The position numbers were made by a program, and so were the translations under genes. Of a DNA stretch of 64,000 bases, positions 22,286 to 33,354 are shown piece after piece. The DNA comes from Hirundichthys speculiger (lineage: Eukaryota; Chordata; Actinopteri; Beloniformes; Exocoetidae). The stretch is from contig JAGFBZ010002033.1 of assembly GCA_018398805.1 (NCBI GenBank), positions 829,501 to 893,500 on the forward strand, read 5' to 3'. How positions within the stretch are numbered: the stretch's first letter is position 1; every line of letters begins with the position of its first letter. The notes under the pieces were generated by a model. It made no database searches. It saw only the letters and a list, made by a program, of their open reading frames with translations, and had not been told where the DNA came from.

Positions 22286-23316
22286 GTAATGTGATTATTT
22301 TAGGGTAATTTATACTGTAAATTACGTAACTGGTTGTACCGAAGTTAATGGTTACGTTGTTGAAATTCGACGTCTCGCCAATATGGCTGTCTGGATTATC
22401 AGCAGTCTAGAACTACGACTGTTTACTTCCTCCAAATATGTTTTGTAAACATGGCATTTGTGCCAACGCTTTTAGTATAGACGGTGGTCGTCACTTTCAT
22501 ATTCTAATGGAAACGGTTCGTTGAATGCCTTTTAACTACTGAAGGTAGTCTGCTGCTAATGTAGTTCCTGAACAACAAGCCGTAGGCCGTCACTCCTCGA
22601 TGGATCGGAGGCAGTCTTTAGCGTCCATCTTGTTTAAACTGTTCAGTGTCGGTGGGGGTGGGGATTTAAGATTGTTAATTTCCAGTGCATTATCAGATGA
22701 TAAAACGGTAGAAGGGATAAAGATAATGTAAATCACTGTAAGACCATCACGTTTAGGCAGTTGTGGAAACGTCGATGACACGTTTACGTTTTCCGCAAAT
22801 TTGACTTGACTCTAATCTTTAAAGTTAATTAGCGCTCAGTTAGTGGGCAACCAATTTTGTATTTTTTTTTTTAATTGTGATGTGGAACGTTTTGTTTATT
22901 TTTGGCACAGGAGAATCAATTAATGCTTTTGTTGAACTTTTATTTCGTTTATGCTTTATTTGTTAACGTCTTTTATTAGTACTTAATCCAAATTCAGGAT
23001 GCTTTTTGTGTATTTTATTTTTTCAGTAGTCTAATATGCAGCAAGGTTTAAAATGGCTTGCATTGTGCATAACTGTAAATCCTCAGGAGCAGCTGAAGCT
23101 CATGTTATCCACAGTACTTGCCGTTTTATAAGGAGGGAGGGGCATATCCGGGAATCCTTTTTCCGCCTTTACTGTGGCCTTGTGCTTATCTGCCTCTTGC
23201 AACTGTGGCCATGGAATTAAAACAACAACACAACAGTGATTGGTGAATTTAATTAATTTCCATGTTAGTTTCACAGTAATTCCAGTTTATGTCACTTAAG
23301 TTTTTTCCCCCCCAAG
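22286..23316 (+). other. clk4 5' intron
   Basis: Between the 5' UTR exon donor and the acceptor (T/C-rich, ending AAG at 23316) lies 1.03 kb of AT-rich DNA with a T-run near 22862-22873. No further exon could be supported. Confidence 0.55.
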
Positions 23317-26300
23317 ATGCGGCGTTCAAAGCGAATGCGATCCCCATGTGTGTGGCTAGATGAGTACAGCTGGGAGGAAAGAATGGAGTGCCATAATAAA
23401 CGAAGGAGACATGATTCACACAGCAGCGAAAGAGAAAATAGATCCAGGAGAACTCATCGTCATCACAAGACATATGAGGGGTAAGTGTGTGTTTCTAATG
23501 AACTGTACCTGTTTAGAGTTTTTACAGTTTAACTTGTAAAACATACTTAGTTAAGCAGTGTAACAGTGATTGAATTTTGTGATGGAAATAAAGATAGTTA
23601 CTTGCCATTTGGTACTATATAAACAAAGTTGAAATTAGCCTATTTTATAGCTACTTTATGTTAAACACTTTAGATGGTTTTGTATACCTAGCATTGTATC
23701 ATACTATGTTTTTGAGTGACTACTGGAAACTCTTGAATAATCTTTGGATAATGTTTAAAAGAAATATTACTTGAAACAAAGAAATAATAGTAGTATCTAC
23801 ATTGGCTCAATAGATGGCTACAGCCACCACCAGTAGTTTGGGGAACACCATTTACAGTTTTTTTTTTTTTTTTTTTTTTTTAAAGTATGCATTTATTGAA
23901 AGCAGCAGTGTCATTTTAACTGCTCATTGTCCTATAATATTATACCAATTTTTGGTGTAATATTCATATTTAAAGTCCATGTGAAACAACTGGCAGGAGT
24001 GCTGTTCTGCAAATGCACAGGTTTTCTGTAAAACTATAATTTGAATTGGTTGTCAATCTATTGGGTCTTTTCTGCTCTGGCCAGTCACAAATTTGATCCG
24101 GTATCGCCCTCATGTCAAATGTTGGCTTGAATTTATAGTCATTGGTAAGGGACATACTGAAAATAAAATAAAAATGTTTTATTTGAAGAAATAGCAGTTT
24201 GGACATCTGAGCACAGTATTGGCAGTAAGAGACAATTAAATGCAAGTCATCAAGTCATAGCTGGACCCGAAACTTGTACAGCATAGCACTAGGTATATCT
24301 TTTAGATCAACTTAAGTGTTCGATTTGATTTAATGTGAACAACTATATTTTATTTTCCTCCAATATTATTGCAGTACTTCAGAGTTTTCACAGAGCAATT
24401 GTTAGTGGAGAAGAAATGTGCTGTCTGGGGTTCGTTTCAGTGCCTTTTAAAATTCAGCTAATTTTTTATTCACACACTTAATTTATAAGATAAGATGCAT
24501 GTTATTGACTCCCCAAGGAGGAAATTCAGGTTTCAGTACGTCCATCCAGAGAATACATACAATTATACAAACAATCCACCATAAGACAAGGGTCAGTTGT
24601 GTACTTGTGAAGCTGCCAGCATCCCAGCATTCCTTTTCATAGATTAGAGGAAAAAAAAGGTTACAAAGAGGACACTGCAGTTAAAACATGAGTTAATTTT
24701 TAGCTTATTCACAACAGTTTGCTATGTCCATATCTGACTGTGAAGGCCATGAAGTCCTCACAGTCATAGCCAAATGCATCACAACTTAGTATGTAATTTG
24801 GTTTTTTTGCTTAACATCAGAAAACCTAGCTACTAGTCCTGGGAGGCAATGGAAATGAGTTCAGAGAAGAAGAAGACAAGACAAAAAAAATATTGTAACT
24901 TTGCAGCATTAGACTTATTCCATAACAAGTTGGTGTTTTTTTTTTAGATGTGGGCAGTATTAATGCTATGATACACAATAGAAGTGAGAAATAAATGGGC
25001 TATGTTTTTCAATGCAGCCAATAAAAACACTGAGTACTAAAAATTCCCTTATTGAATGTTTAGAAAGAGAGAGAAACTTTATTTTGGTTATTAACTGAAA
25101 ATGTTATTGAAACAAGTACCTTCTGCATTACTGGTAATGCAGCTAGACTTTTAAATTGGGCTGTTGGGATAAATTTGTAGTCAATTTAAGGGATCAGATT
25201 TATAAGCAGATTTGTTTAAAAAAAATCAATAATAAAATACACACCATTATCTTCCAGTATGTGTTTAAGTGACTGTTTTGTTTTCATTATAGCGCAGTGA
25301 AATTGCAGTTTCTGCTCATCTAGTTAAGCCATGTGCTGTTTTGCACTTCTGTCTTGTTGTGGACGGGCATCATGGTCCACGGGGTAACATTAGTTGTTTC
25401 CAGATCTACTCTAATTTTAATTCTGTAGAGAGGCAGACTACTTCTTGGAAGACAGCTGATACCACCTGGGTGCTAAGGCTGAAGGAGTTTCGTGGTCTTT
25501 TTTAGATGCTAGCATGACATGCTGGGGTGGAGTTTGCTCTGAGCTATTGGAAGCGGTTCTGCTGAGTTTATACTGGGACACTTTAGATGAAGGCAGATAT
25601 AGGGATAGAATTTCTCATTCAGGAAAATAACTTTTCATTGAACTTTATATATATGGGGTAGTATAGGTATTAACTTAGGGAATTCCAAAATGGATTCATG
25701 AATAATTATATAAATGATTATTATATTACTCACCATTTGCTTTCAGTGGCGAGTAATATAATTTAATTTCAGGCAGTGTGGTTCTGTGTCAGGGTGAATC
25801 CTTTTAAATGAAAGCTCAGTTTTCCCAAACGTTTGGAACTGCATGTTGGTTTTTTTGTACTTGTAAGAGAACTTTTTGTACTGTGCTAACTGATGATAAA
25901 TTTGACTCTAGAACTGCAGTCACTTATTGAACAGCAGGGTATTTAATTGCTGTAAATCAGCATGTTGCTAATTACAAACATTACATAAAAGGCTCAGGGA
26001 TAGAGTGTCAGGCAATAGGCGGACCATTAACGCAATTGAAACCAGTCGTTATTTTGCTGCTTGGATCACAGTCGAGTAACTCGACTTTATCTGAGCTGAT
26101 CTGATGTCTCCCAGTGCTTATTTTTGATTTGTGTACTTATCCTTTTGTTTGATTACAGACACTACCTGGAAGCGCGCAGTCTAAACCCGAGGCTGGATTG
26201 TCATTACACCCGGGACCACAGTTTGGACATGGCCTATGACGACAACAGTCGTGATGGCACCTGCAAGGAAAGAGACCGTGATTGGCACCACTATAGCAAG

Positions 26301-29300
26301 TCTTCTGGGCGTAGTGGGCGCAGCAGACGCACCAGTCACAGGCTCAGAGACCGAAAATACAGACGTAGCCATGCTCGCCAGAGGTCCTCCTTGGTACGAG
26401 AATCTCTTTGTCTCCTCTACCCCCATCTCCTTTCTATATAAACAAATTGATTAGGTTGTTACTGCTGGTGTTTTGCCAATATTAGACACCAGTCTCTTTG
26501 TTTTTTTTATTTCTTGTCATATTCCTCACTGTTAAGCATGATTTCCAGTAAGACATGTTAGGGTATTTTGGGGTTCAAGAAATAAGGGGTTATGAGTGTT
26601 TTTAGTGATTTGCAAGTGAAAAATGGACCCAGTATTTGTGATTGAGATTCTAGTGGGCAGTCATGGGACGTGTTGGTAAAGAAATTAAATATTATAGGAA
26701 GAATGAAAAATAAATTTATGTAGAAAGAGTATAATCAGTTGAGTTTTTTTCTGTACTACTGAGAACGTTTCTCATCTGAAAATCTTGTTGCCATGTTTTT
26801 CTTCTGTAACACACACCATGTGGTGGCTGCCGCCCAATTACTCTGACGGGGCTGAATTTGCATTTGCTGCTCCGTCCTTCCGTCCATTCGCCTGGTGGTG
26901 TTACTGAACGGGCTGAATCTATCCACCCCTTCACCTCCCCCTTGGCCTGGTTGAATGAATGACGATGTCGCGTTGTGATGGCCGGGTGCTGGCTGATGGG
27001 TTATTGATGTGATGGCGGTTCCGGTGCAGAGGAGGAGCCATCGTCGCAGGAGCAGGAAAAGATCCAGGAGTGTTGAGGATGATGACGAGGGTCACCTCAT
27101 CTATCACAATGGAGACATGCTGAGAGCGAGATGTATAGAATATATACCTTTTTTTTCTACTGTTGTTCACACTTTGTCTCTCACTCTCGTCTGGTTATTT
27201 CCAAACATTAATTTAGTGGCTGAAATATTTGGGCTAACAAACTTTAAATTTAAGAGAAAAATAATTGGTTATCTATTGCTAGTCAGTGTAATCTGTTAAG
27301 ACTTGAGTGCTATGCTTTTGTTCAGAATATTGTTTTTAGTAGTGTAGTCAAACAGCTATGTACCAGCAAAAGGCGAATGTTTCAGTTTTTCAGTGCTGGG
27401 TGTCTAACTTGAAATTCTTATCTTCTGTAGATGAGATTCTGTGTACTCTAGGAGAGGGTGCCTTTGGAAAAGTCGTCGAGTGCATTGATCACTCAAAGTA
27501 AGTAATGAGCAGTACAAATGTAAGACTGAAAGCCCTTTTCAGACATGACTTGCATGATATTAGCTTTTTTTTTGTTTTTTAGTGCTACAACATTCACATG
27601 CCTGTGACAGTAACTGAGACAAACATGGTGCATGTACAACATTAGATGCAAAATCAAGAGAAATGTAGTGAATAATTCACAGTATTTAGAATTTGGAAAA
27701 GGTAAATGCGTCAAATTAACTTGCTGCTGCTCTGTGTCTATCTGTTAATGACTACAGCAGTTTATCCTGCCACTTTGAAAGTTATACAAATATGTTATTA
27801 GCTCTTGTCTTGCCAAATTGTGGTAAGAAAATGGTAAAAAACCCAGGAGGTAATACAGACGATGTAATTAATTAGCCACCAGAGAAACGGAGGGCAGTGC
27901 ATGTCTGAACAGGGCTTAATTTGCTGCTTAATCACTTTTAACTGTTGATAATACTCATAATGATGATGATGATGAAAATTTAATCAAGACTATTTCAATG
28001 TGTTTTAGTAGTGGGGCCCGAGTAGCTCTGAAGATCATTAAAAATATTGACCGCTACCGAGAGGCAGCCATGTCTGAGGTAGAGGTGCTTAAACAGATCA
28101 ATTCTCTTGACGCTGATAGGCGATAGTAAGTAACTACAAATAATACACAGCAGTGACAAATTACAAAATGGTCTACTTGACCACACATGATGTTTAACTT
28201 TCTCTTTCTCTTTGATTCTCTTGTAGTTCTTGTGTGCGAATGCTAGACTGGTTTGAGTACCATGGTCACGTTTGTATTGCCTTTGAGCTGCTTGGCCTCA
28301 GCACATACGATTTCCTCAAGGAAAACAACTTTCTTCCTTTCCCTATTGAACAAATCAGGCACATGGCCTATCAGATTATTCAAGGCGTGAAATGTGAGTA
28401 ATGTTGACACACTGCACAGAAGGTACATTGTCTTAAAGAAAATGGCTGGATTCTAAAATGTTTGTTTTTTTGTCTTTCAGTTCTGCATAAGAACAAACTG
28501 ACTCACACAGATTTGAAGCCTGAAAATATTCTCTTCATTGATTCAGACTATGATATGGAGTACAACCGTGAAAAGGTAATTTATTCAAAACAAATAAAAT
28601 GATAAAGCATCCACTTTGTTCAGTTCTAGTAAAAATTGAAAATGTCTTGAATCAACAGCTGTTTGAACTTTATGGTTTGATTTTTGTCTTTAGAGACAAG
28701 ATGAAAGAACACTGAAGAACCCAAATGTGAAAATTGTAGACTTTGGTAACGCCACATATGATCATGAGCACCATACCTCTGTGGTGTCAACACGGCACTA
28801 TCGTGCTCCAGAAGTTATTTTAGGTGAGTGCTTGGTTTATAAAACAGGATTATAAGCTTTAGAAATACTGAGGAGTGATATTGAGTCTGTGTTGGATCCC
28901 TCAGACTTGGGCTGGGACCATGCTTGTGATGTCTGGAGTATAGGCTGTATACTCATTGAGTATTACCTTGGAACAACGCTCTTCCAGGTAGGGGGCAGTA
29001 GAGAGCTCAATGAAACTACAGCTCCACTTAACCTCAGAACTCAGTTAGCTTTATTTTTATTGCTCGTGTTTTCCAACAGACCCATGACAGTAAAGAACAC
29101 CTTGCTATGATGGAGAGAGTCCTGGGTCCCATCCCTACAAACCTACTGGAGAAAACCAAGTAAGAGTTAATTTATGGACCGCAATTGAAACATTTTTATT
29201 TCCTGAAAAATATAATTTTACAAGCTATGTATTCTTAAAAGGCGCTTCATATTCCTATATCTCTGAAAATAACTAGGTCTGTGTTAAACTTCAGATTTGA

Positions 29301-30783
29301 GTATTTACATGATTATAGATGTTTTCAACATTTCCGAATCCAGAGAAATCTTCACATTTACTGATAGTAAGAGTGACCCTATTTGGAAAACTTGATCCTC
29401 CTCATTGTTAGTCGGTTCAACAGCAATGCAGTTTTTTTTAATACACAGTCACCAAGCTTATGTGTATGACAATGATAAAACATTCAACACATCAGTTAGC
29501 AATTTGAAGGGTTTTTAATTTGTTTTAAATCATAAACTAGATATCCCTTTTAATTAAATTTGGTACACATTAGCTTCAGTGGCCTTGTTGGTAGTCTTAA
29601 CATCATTATCTATAGCCACTTATTCATATTAGAGTTTCAGGGGTCTGGAGCCTATCCCAGCTCCTTTTAAGCATAAGGCAGGGCTACACCCTGGATGGGT
29701 CACGAGTTCAGTACAGATCCACATACAGTCATATAGCCTTTCACATTCACTCCTACGAGTAATTTCAAATGACTTTTTTTGGTAGTATTTAATATTTTCA
29801 ATAATGTTTCAGTTGATTTTATCATAACAAAATTGGAGCAATTGTTGAATATATTACTTGGTCACTAAAACTGATCTGTGCAAGCTACAATAGATTTTTA
29901 TCTGGAACAGAGAAGGCTTCTGAGATTGTGTGCTAATTCTGATTGATGGAATGCAAGAGGCAGAAACGTTAACTGTTAAGAGAGTTCATTGATCATTGTG
30001 TGTTACACAGGAAACGGAGATATGTTCACCGAAACAAGCTGGACTGGGATGTTCAGAGCTCTTCAGGGAGATATGTCAAGAAACACTGCAAACCTCTCAA
30101 GGTAGGAAGTGTACTATTGTAAAATGCAGTTAGAAGATGAAGTATTGCAACAATCAAATCTAAACCAAGTATGATTAGAAACTGTACCACCCTGAGGAAA
30201 ATGAAAAATAAAATGCCAAAATTCTTTACCATCTAGCTTTGTGGGCATCAGTTGAGACAAGAGTAGCTGAAATGTACATTTCTATCACCCTCCTCACACC
30301 TTCTAGTTGTAGACCTCAGTGCCTGAGAACTTTCCAGAGGACATGATGTTCCTACAAGCATGTATCTGCAGTTCTAAAACATTGAAACACAGATCAGGCA
30401 TATTGTTGATTTTTGGCTATAATGACCACAACAAATTTTGATGTAAACATTTGCAAGGTCTTTTCTTATGTTCTTGTGGTTATTATTCCAACTGAAGTGA
30501 AACCAGCTGCTGTTAGAAATGCAAAACCTGTTTCTTCATATCATCTTTTTGTGACTTTTAAATAATTTTGTCCTTCCTTCCCCAACAGCATTACATGTGT
30601 TCTAAGAATGAAGACCACCAGCAGCTTTTTGACCTCATAGAGAAGCTGATGGAGTATGACCCAGCTAAGCGTCTCAGTCTGGAACAAGCCCTTCTTCATC
30701 CCTTCTTCTCTTGCTACCACAAAAGCAGGAGCAGCAAGAGCAGCAGCATCAGAAGCTGCAGCAGCGGCGGCAGCAGCAAATGA
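23317..30783 (+). CDS. clk4: CDC-like dual-specificity kinase 4 (LAMMER kinase), 12 coding exons
   Basis: A nuclear kinase that phosphorylates SR splicing factors. Coding exons: 23317-23480, 26159-26393, 27030-27132, 27431-27497, 28009-28125, 28227-28393, 28481-28575, 28694-28823, 28905-28987, 29080-29159, 30011-30101, 30589-30783. The joined frame is open for 508 aa (human CLK4 has 481). Residues 1-160 are a basic, Arg/Ser/His-rich region. The kinase domain runs from about 168: GEGAFGKVV loop (175-183), ATP lysine K198, HTDLKPEN with D295, DFG at 332-334, and EHLAMMER (393-400), the family signature. MRRSKR at the start, HYLEARSLN and KSSGRSGRS match CLK4/CLK1 rather than CLK2/CLK3, and the col23a1 neighbour supports CLK4. 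Fish may carry clk4a and clk4b; I cannot say which this is. A Ser-rich tail follows HPFF at the C-terminus. Confidence 0.93.
23481..26158 (+). other. clk4 intron between coding exons 1 and 2
   Basis: A 2.7 kb AT-rich intron. It contains a long T-run (23858-23880) and, at about 24505-24590, a fragment of the form TTATTGACTCCCCAAGGAGGAAATTCAGGTTTCAGTA, which is a common piece of fish retroposon tails. No exon or RNA gene was recognised. Confidence 0.6.
24500..24600. repeat. Fish retroposon-type fragment
   Basis: GTTATTGACTCCCCAAGGAGG followed by AAATTCAGGTTTCAGTA resembles the 'tttattgatcccgagggaaattcag' element end found across teleost genomes. Only this short piece is recognisable. Confidence 0.45.
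26394..27430 (+). promoter_or_regulatory. clk4: clk4 regulated-exon block: two introns around exon 27030-27132
   Basis: The 103-nt exon here encodes [21 protein letters not shown] and what follows, equivalent to exon 4 of mammalian CLK1/CLK4. That exon is skipped, or its flanking introns are retained, to control active kinase levels. All nearby sites are poor: the donor of the preceding exon is gtacga, the acceptor before 27030 lacks a pyrimidine tract (gatgtgatggcggttccggtgcag, G-rich), and the donor after it is gtatag. The exon length is not a multiple of three, so skipping shifts the frame before the kinase domain. The upstream intron (26394-27029) also has an unusually GC-rich stretch at about 26820-27020. 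Confidence 0.6.
29160..30010 (+). other. clk4 intron with a fish retroposon fragment
   Basis: An 851-nt intron. At about 29605-29765 it contains GGTCTGGAGCCTATCCCAGC, then AAGGCAGGGCTACACCCTGGATGGGTCAC and TTCACATTCACTCCTACGAGTAATTT, the arrangement of a widely dispersed teleost retroposon end. The rest is unremarkable. Confidence 0.6.
29605..29765 (+). repeat. Fish retroposon end (CTGGAGCCTATCCCAGC type)
   Basis: The order of the blocks CTGGAGCCTATCCCAGC, GGCAGGGCTACACCCTGGA, and TTCACATTCACTCCTACG is that of a very common teleost interspersed repeat. It is diverged, and its coding part is absent. Confidence 0.65.
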
Positions 30784-31338
30784 GGCTAAACCACTGAACC
30801 TGTAAACCTCTGAGGTGTACTCGCTCTGGGTCTCCACATCACCTTGACTTTTATATCAGGGTTCTCAGATGTGGCCTCTACTTTCTGGCTCTCCAGGAGA
30901 GATGTAACTCTTGACTGTATCAGTCACTACTCTGCCTTGCTGTGTCCTGTCCGCTAAACCAAAATGTTTAGTCTCCAAGTTACATTTGCTTGTTTTGGTA
31001 TGGTTTGACGTTAAGTCCAACCCCAAAAGTGATGCCTATTTATTTGATTATCATTTAAATTATAGCATCTAAACGCCATTCTGCTTCAGATTTTTGTCAT
31101 TAAAGATTCCTTCTTTTTTCATTTTTTCCCCCTTTTGTATATTAAGTCAGTAATGATTCATGTCACAGATTGAGAAATTTTTAATCCTTGATCAGTTTCA
31201 CCAGTACTTTATTTTGGGATGGTTGTTGCATTTCCAAAAAAAAAAAGGCATTGCAGGTAAAAAGCTTGTACATAGACATTGTTGATATTTCTTTTTCCAC
31301 TGACTTAATGTATCTTTTGCATATAATGTCTCAATAAA
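30784..31338 (+). other. clk4: clk4 3' UTR
   Basis: About 0.55 kb from the stop codon (30781-30783) to the poly(A) signal. It is AT-rich with an A-run at 31238-31248. No competing open frame was recognised. Confidence 0.65.
31333..31338 (+). terminator. Poly(A) signal of clk4
   Basis: AATAAA followed after about 25 nt by a GT-rich stretch (gtgagaggtttgtttc), the expected downstream element. Confidence 0.65.
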
Positions 31339-31369
31339 CTTGACAGAATCTACATGTGAGAGGTTTGTT

Positions 31370-32297
31370 TCATTGAGGTGCAGTAATCAGGATGGTCCAC
31401 ATGGTGGCAGTAAACATACTTAATATACCTGGAACAGTCTCCCACCTGAAGTGAACAGTCATCAGAGTCCAACAGAGACCTCAGTCTAAAAATCAGTCAT
31501 GGTCTTTTTCTGCTCATCAGTACTTGTTCACATTTACCAGTGAGAGTATCCACATTAAGATGGGTAGGACTTAATTGCCCACTAAGAAGAAAATATGGGA
31601 AATAATATGATCAGTAAGGACGGTCACCATCTCCGCTGCAGTAAGGGTTGTAAGACCGTTTTTCACTGCAACTGGGCTATACCTTCATAAAACCTAATGA
31701 AATTGATGAGACGTTTCTTTTTTTTACTTTTCTGTCATTCATATAATGTAAGGATATGTTTCATTAGCAGGCTTTTCCTCTGATATCCCAGTCTTCTGTG
31801 ATTAATTAATAGGAAAACTGTTAAAAAATAAATAAATTGCAGCGTAATAAACCTGAGAGCGATCACAGGTCGTCCAGGTCCATCTGCAGCCAGCTGTCAA
31901 TCTGCAGCCCCCCACGTGCTCAGCAGGGCGGGCGCACGTCAACAAGTTGAACTCGCAACAAGCAACTAGATCCATCGCCAGTTGTAGTCATATCTTTACA
32001 GAAAACTCTCACACAGGAACTCCTCTCCTCTCCGGCTGGCATCCACGACTCCCCTCTGCTCCTCAGGGTGTAAACTCTACACGCACGCCGCTGCCTCTCA
32101 CTCAGGACTAAATTAAGAGCGCGCTTTGAACCCAGAGCCCACTGCGCTGTTGTCGGTTCTTGTGAATGAGTTAGGTGCTTGTTTCAGTGACTTCGCGGAG
32201 CCGCACCACAGTTTTGTCGCAGGATCTTAATTTGCAGAAGTTACCTGGACTGTTGTGTGATCGATCACCGGGGGGGACAGTGAAGCAGGACTGCAGC
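31370..32297 (+). promoter_or_regulatory. col23a1: clk4-col23a1 intergenic DNA, col23a1 promoter and 5' UTR
   Basis: Less than 1 kb separates the clk4 poly(A) site from the col23a1 start codon. The last 430 bases (about 31870-32297) are GC- and CpG-richer than what precedes and contain CCCCACGTGCTC (E-box CACGTG, about 31909-31920) and a GGGCGGGC Sp1-like site (31925-31933). No TATA box was seen. A minimal upstream frame, ATG-AGT-TAG (32166-32174), sits in the probable leader. At 31396-31412 is a CCACATGGTGGCAGT motif of CTCF-like form. Confidence 0.45.
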
Positions 32298-33139
32298 ATG
32301 GATCCAGCCAGCGACTCTGTCGGGGAAGGCAAGCCGGTGTGTGAGTGCGCCTCCAAGTCCGCGGTCCAGCGGTGGCTGCCAGGTTTCCCCATCGCTCTTT
32401 GCCTGCTGATGTCCCTGAGCTCCATCACCGTGTGTCTTCTGATGAGCTTCAAGACGTTTCAGCTGGAGCAGCGACTGCAGATGGAGATAGACAAGGCGTC
32501 CGTCTTCCAGCCCCCGCACAGATCTTTCCAAAACGAGGACGGGACCCTCGTGTCGGGTCTGAGCGCCCCAGTAGGGATGCTTGTGGAAGAGGTACATGTT
32601 GTCTTGTGGATGTCATTAACAATGATCATTGCTTCAAAAGCATGTTGTGAATTCCCGTTCTTTAAATTGCAAATTTATTTGGCTTATTTATATGGCCTTA
32701 TTTGGCTTTTACACCTTGATAATTTTCTCCAGAAAAGTCTCTTGTAAGGGCTCAAACTGGCACGCAGGTGTCCTCTATATAGTGACAAAACTACTGAGAC
32801 ATCAGCTTATGTCCAATGTTGAAAAAGAAATTCAGCAAAGGGCTGAAGGATTATGATCTGAAAACTGATTGAAGTAGTAAAGGACTCTTTTCTTCCCCTT
32901 TTTGCTTAATTATTTTAGTTTGTTGCCTGTTTTTAATTAGGCCTATGGAAAGCAACTGCAAATTAAATAATGCCTCATGTAACTTCTGATGTTGTGAAGC
33001 GAGAATATGCAGAGTTTATGCAAAGAACCTTGTATTTCTTACAATGAAATTTGCTTTCTGTGTTTGCAGAAAGTCGTATCTCTGATGCCGAAACTGCGGA
33101 CAGCTAGGGATGTTGGCCAGGAGTGCTCCTGTCCTCCAG
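32298..33139 (+). CDS. col23a1: Collagen type XXIII alpha 1 chain, exons 1-2 (partial)
   Basis: A single-pass type II transmembrane collagen. Exon 1 (32298-32591) encodes 98 aa; exon 2 (33070-33139) adds 23 codons plus one base, leaving a glycine codon split at the join. The chain opens MDPASDS, has a cytoplasmic part, a membrane segment at about 26-51 (WLPGFPIALCLLMSL and onward), and then a short helical stretch (TFQLEQRLQMEIDKA) that may form the trimerising coiled coil. Exon 2 encodes LMPKLRTARDVGQECSCPPG, matching the LxKIRTAREAPSECVCPPG block just before the first collagenous repeat of COL23A1. The ATG at 32298 has A at -3 and G at +4; the frame above it meets a stop with no other ATG. 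All Gly-X-Y exons lie beyond the window. Confidence 0.9.
32592..33069 (+). other. col23a1 intron 1
   Basis: A 478-nt intron between gtacat (32592) and ttgcag (ending 33069). No feature was seen in it. Confidence 0.75.
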
Positions 33140-33330
33140 GTACCCGTCTCTGTTACTTCACACAACTTCCAAAACATAACGAAAAACAACCAGGATACCA
33201 CAATTCAGCTCAGTAGTGTAGTGACTTTTGTGGTCAGCCTCTCTGAACTGTTTGTTCTCTAAAGCCCCCCCCCCTCCACACACACACACACACAAAGCTG
33301 AGCTTGTGCAGGGCTCCTAGTGTGGCTGCA

Positions 33331-33354
33331 GGGGGGGTGGGGGGGGGGGGGGGG
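33331..33354 (+). repeat. G-run with quadruplex potential
   Basis: Seven G, one T, then sixteen G form an almost pure guanine tract about 190 nt after col23a1 exon 2. Upstream (about 33265-33295) is a C-run followed by a CA repeat. Confidence 0.9.

Noticed and set aside
32175..32297. N-terminal extension of col23a1 above the MDPASDS methionine
   Set aside because: The frame is open only back to a stop at 32172-32174 and contains no ATG; position 32175 is GTG.
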